Below, one piece after another: positions 5,467 through 5,548 of a DNA stretch of 5,548 nt (the stretch's first letter is position 1; every line of letters starts with the position of its first letter). The notes below the pieces were generated by a model that searched no databases, was not told the DNA's origin, and worked only from the letters and a program-made list of their open reading frames with translations. The position numbers and the translations under genes are program-made. The DNA lies in assembly GCA_009885185.1 (NCBI GenBank), contig VFLF01000209.1, forward strand, positions 1-5,548. Direction: 5' to 3'. Origin of the DNA: Nitrosomonadales bacterium (GTDB lineage Bacteria > Pseudomonadota > Gammaproteobacteria > Burkholderiales > SG8-41).

Positions 5467-5534
5467 TGCGGAATTCATTTGTGGATTGAGCGCGCGCGAG
5501 ACGATAGCAACGTTGAACGCGCGCATCTTCCGCA
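5467..5534 (+). other. Nested inverted repeats downstream of the lipoprotein gene
   Basis: The outer arms are TGCGGAA (5467-5473) and TTCCGCA (5528-5534); the inner arms are GCGCGCG (5490-5496) and CGCGCGC (5518-5524), all perfect. This would fold into a long interrupted hairpin beginning 5 bases after the stop codon. There is no T-tract up to the window end, so intrinsic termination is not supported. It may protect the mRNA 3' end or be a dispersed palindrome. The region 5463-5548 holds no gene I can support. Confidence 0.4.
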
Positions 5535-5548
5535 GGTCGGCATCACCC

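Overview
The window looks like part of a Gram-negative, moderately GC-rich proteobacterial chromosome, most likely a betaproteobacterium. The evidence is a MacB-type pump gene joined to a NodT-type outer-membrane lipoprotein gene, two lipoproteins with outer-membrane-type signals, a CsbD/YjbJ-like protein, a DUF3309-like micro-protein, an MlaC-type periplasmic protein and a palindromic dispersed repeat. The taxonomic call is inference from gene content and repeat type; no ribosomal or other marker gene is present. All supported genes lie on the + strand.

Positions 1-1854 are the end of a tripartite efflux operon: the C-terminus of a MacB-like permease (cut by the window edge) overlaps by one base with an outer-membrane efflux lipoprotein gene. 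That second gene is intact in frame along its whole length except for one amber codon at 1459-1461, where relatives usually have Gln. It is therefore a pseudogene, a strain-specific lesion or a sequencing error.

Positions 1855-2875 hold three very small genes: a CsbD-like protein with an apparent internal deletion, a 52-residue DUF3309-like membrane peptide, and a 61-residue single-span membrane peptide. Between the last two sits a 140-bp hairpin element flanked by possible 6-bp direct repeats, resembling a MITE or REP-type insertion.

Positions 2876-3137 are non-coding. They hold a strong intrinsic terminator preceded by a second stem-loop whose loop carries an anti-Shine-Dalgarno-like UCCUCCCC tract. 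Together these make a candidate small RNA of about 79 nt.

Positions 3138-4318 are a two-gene unit with a 4-base ATGA overlap: an exported protein of unknown function and an orphan MlaC-family periplasmic lipid-binding protein with an unusual hydrophobic tail. Positions 4521-5462 encode an outer-membrane lipoprotein made of six collagen-like modules (eight Gly-X-Y triplets plus one break, about 29 residues each) followed by a shortened OmpA-like domain. The last 86 bases hold only nested inverted repeats.

The common theme is the cell envelope and stress: efflux, lipid handling, surface lipoproteins and small stress-associated proteins. No defence system, CRISPR array, tRNA or rRNA is visible. 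The most unusual items are the modular collagen-OmpA lipoprotein, the candidate anti-SD small RNA and the amber-interrupted efflux gene.
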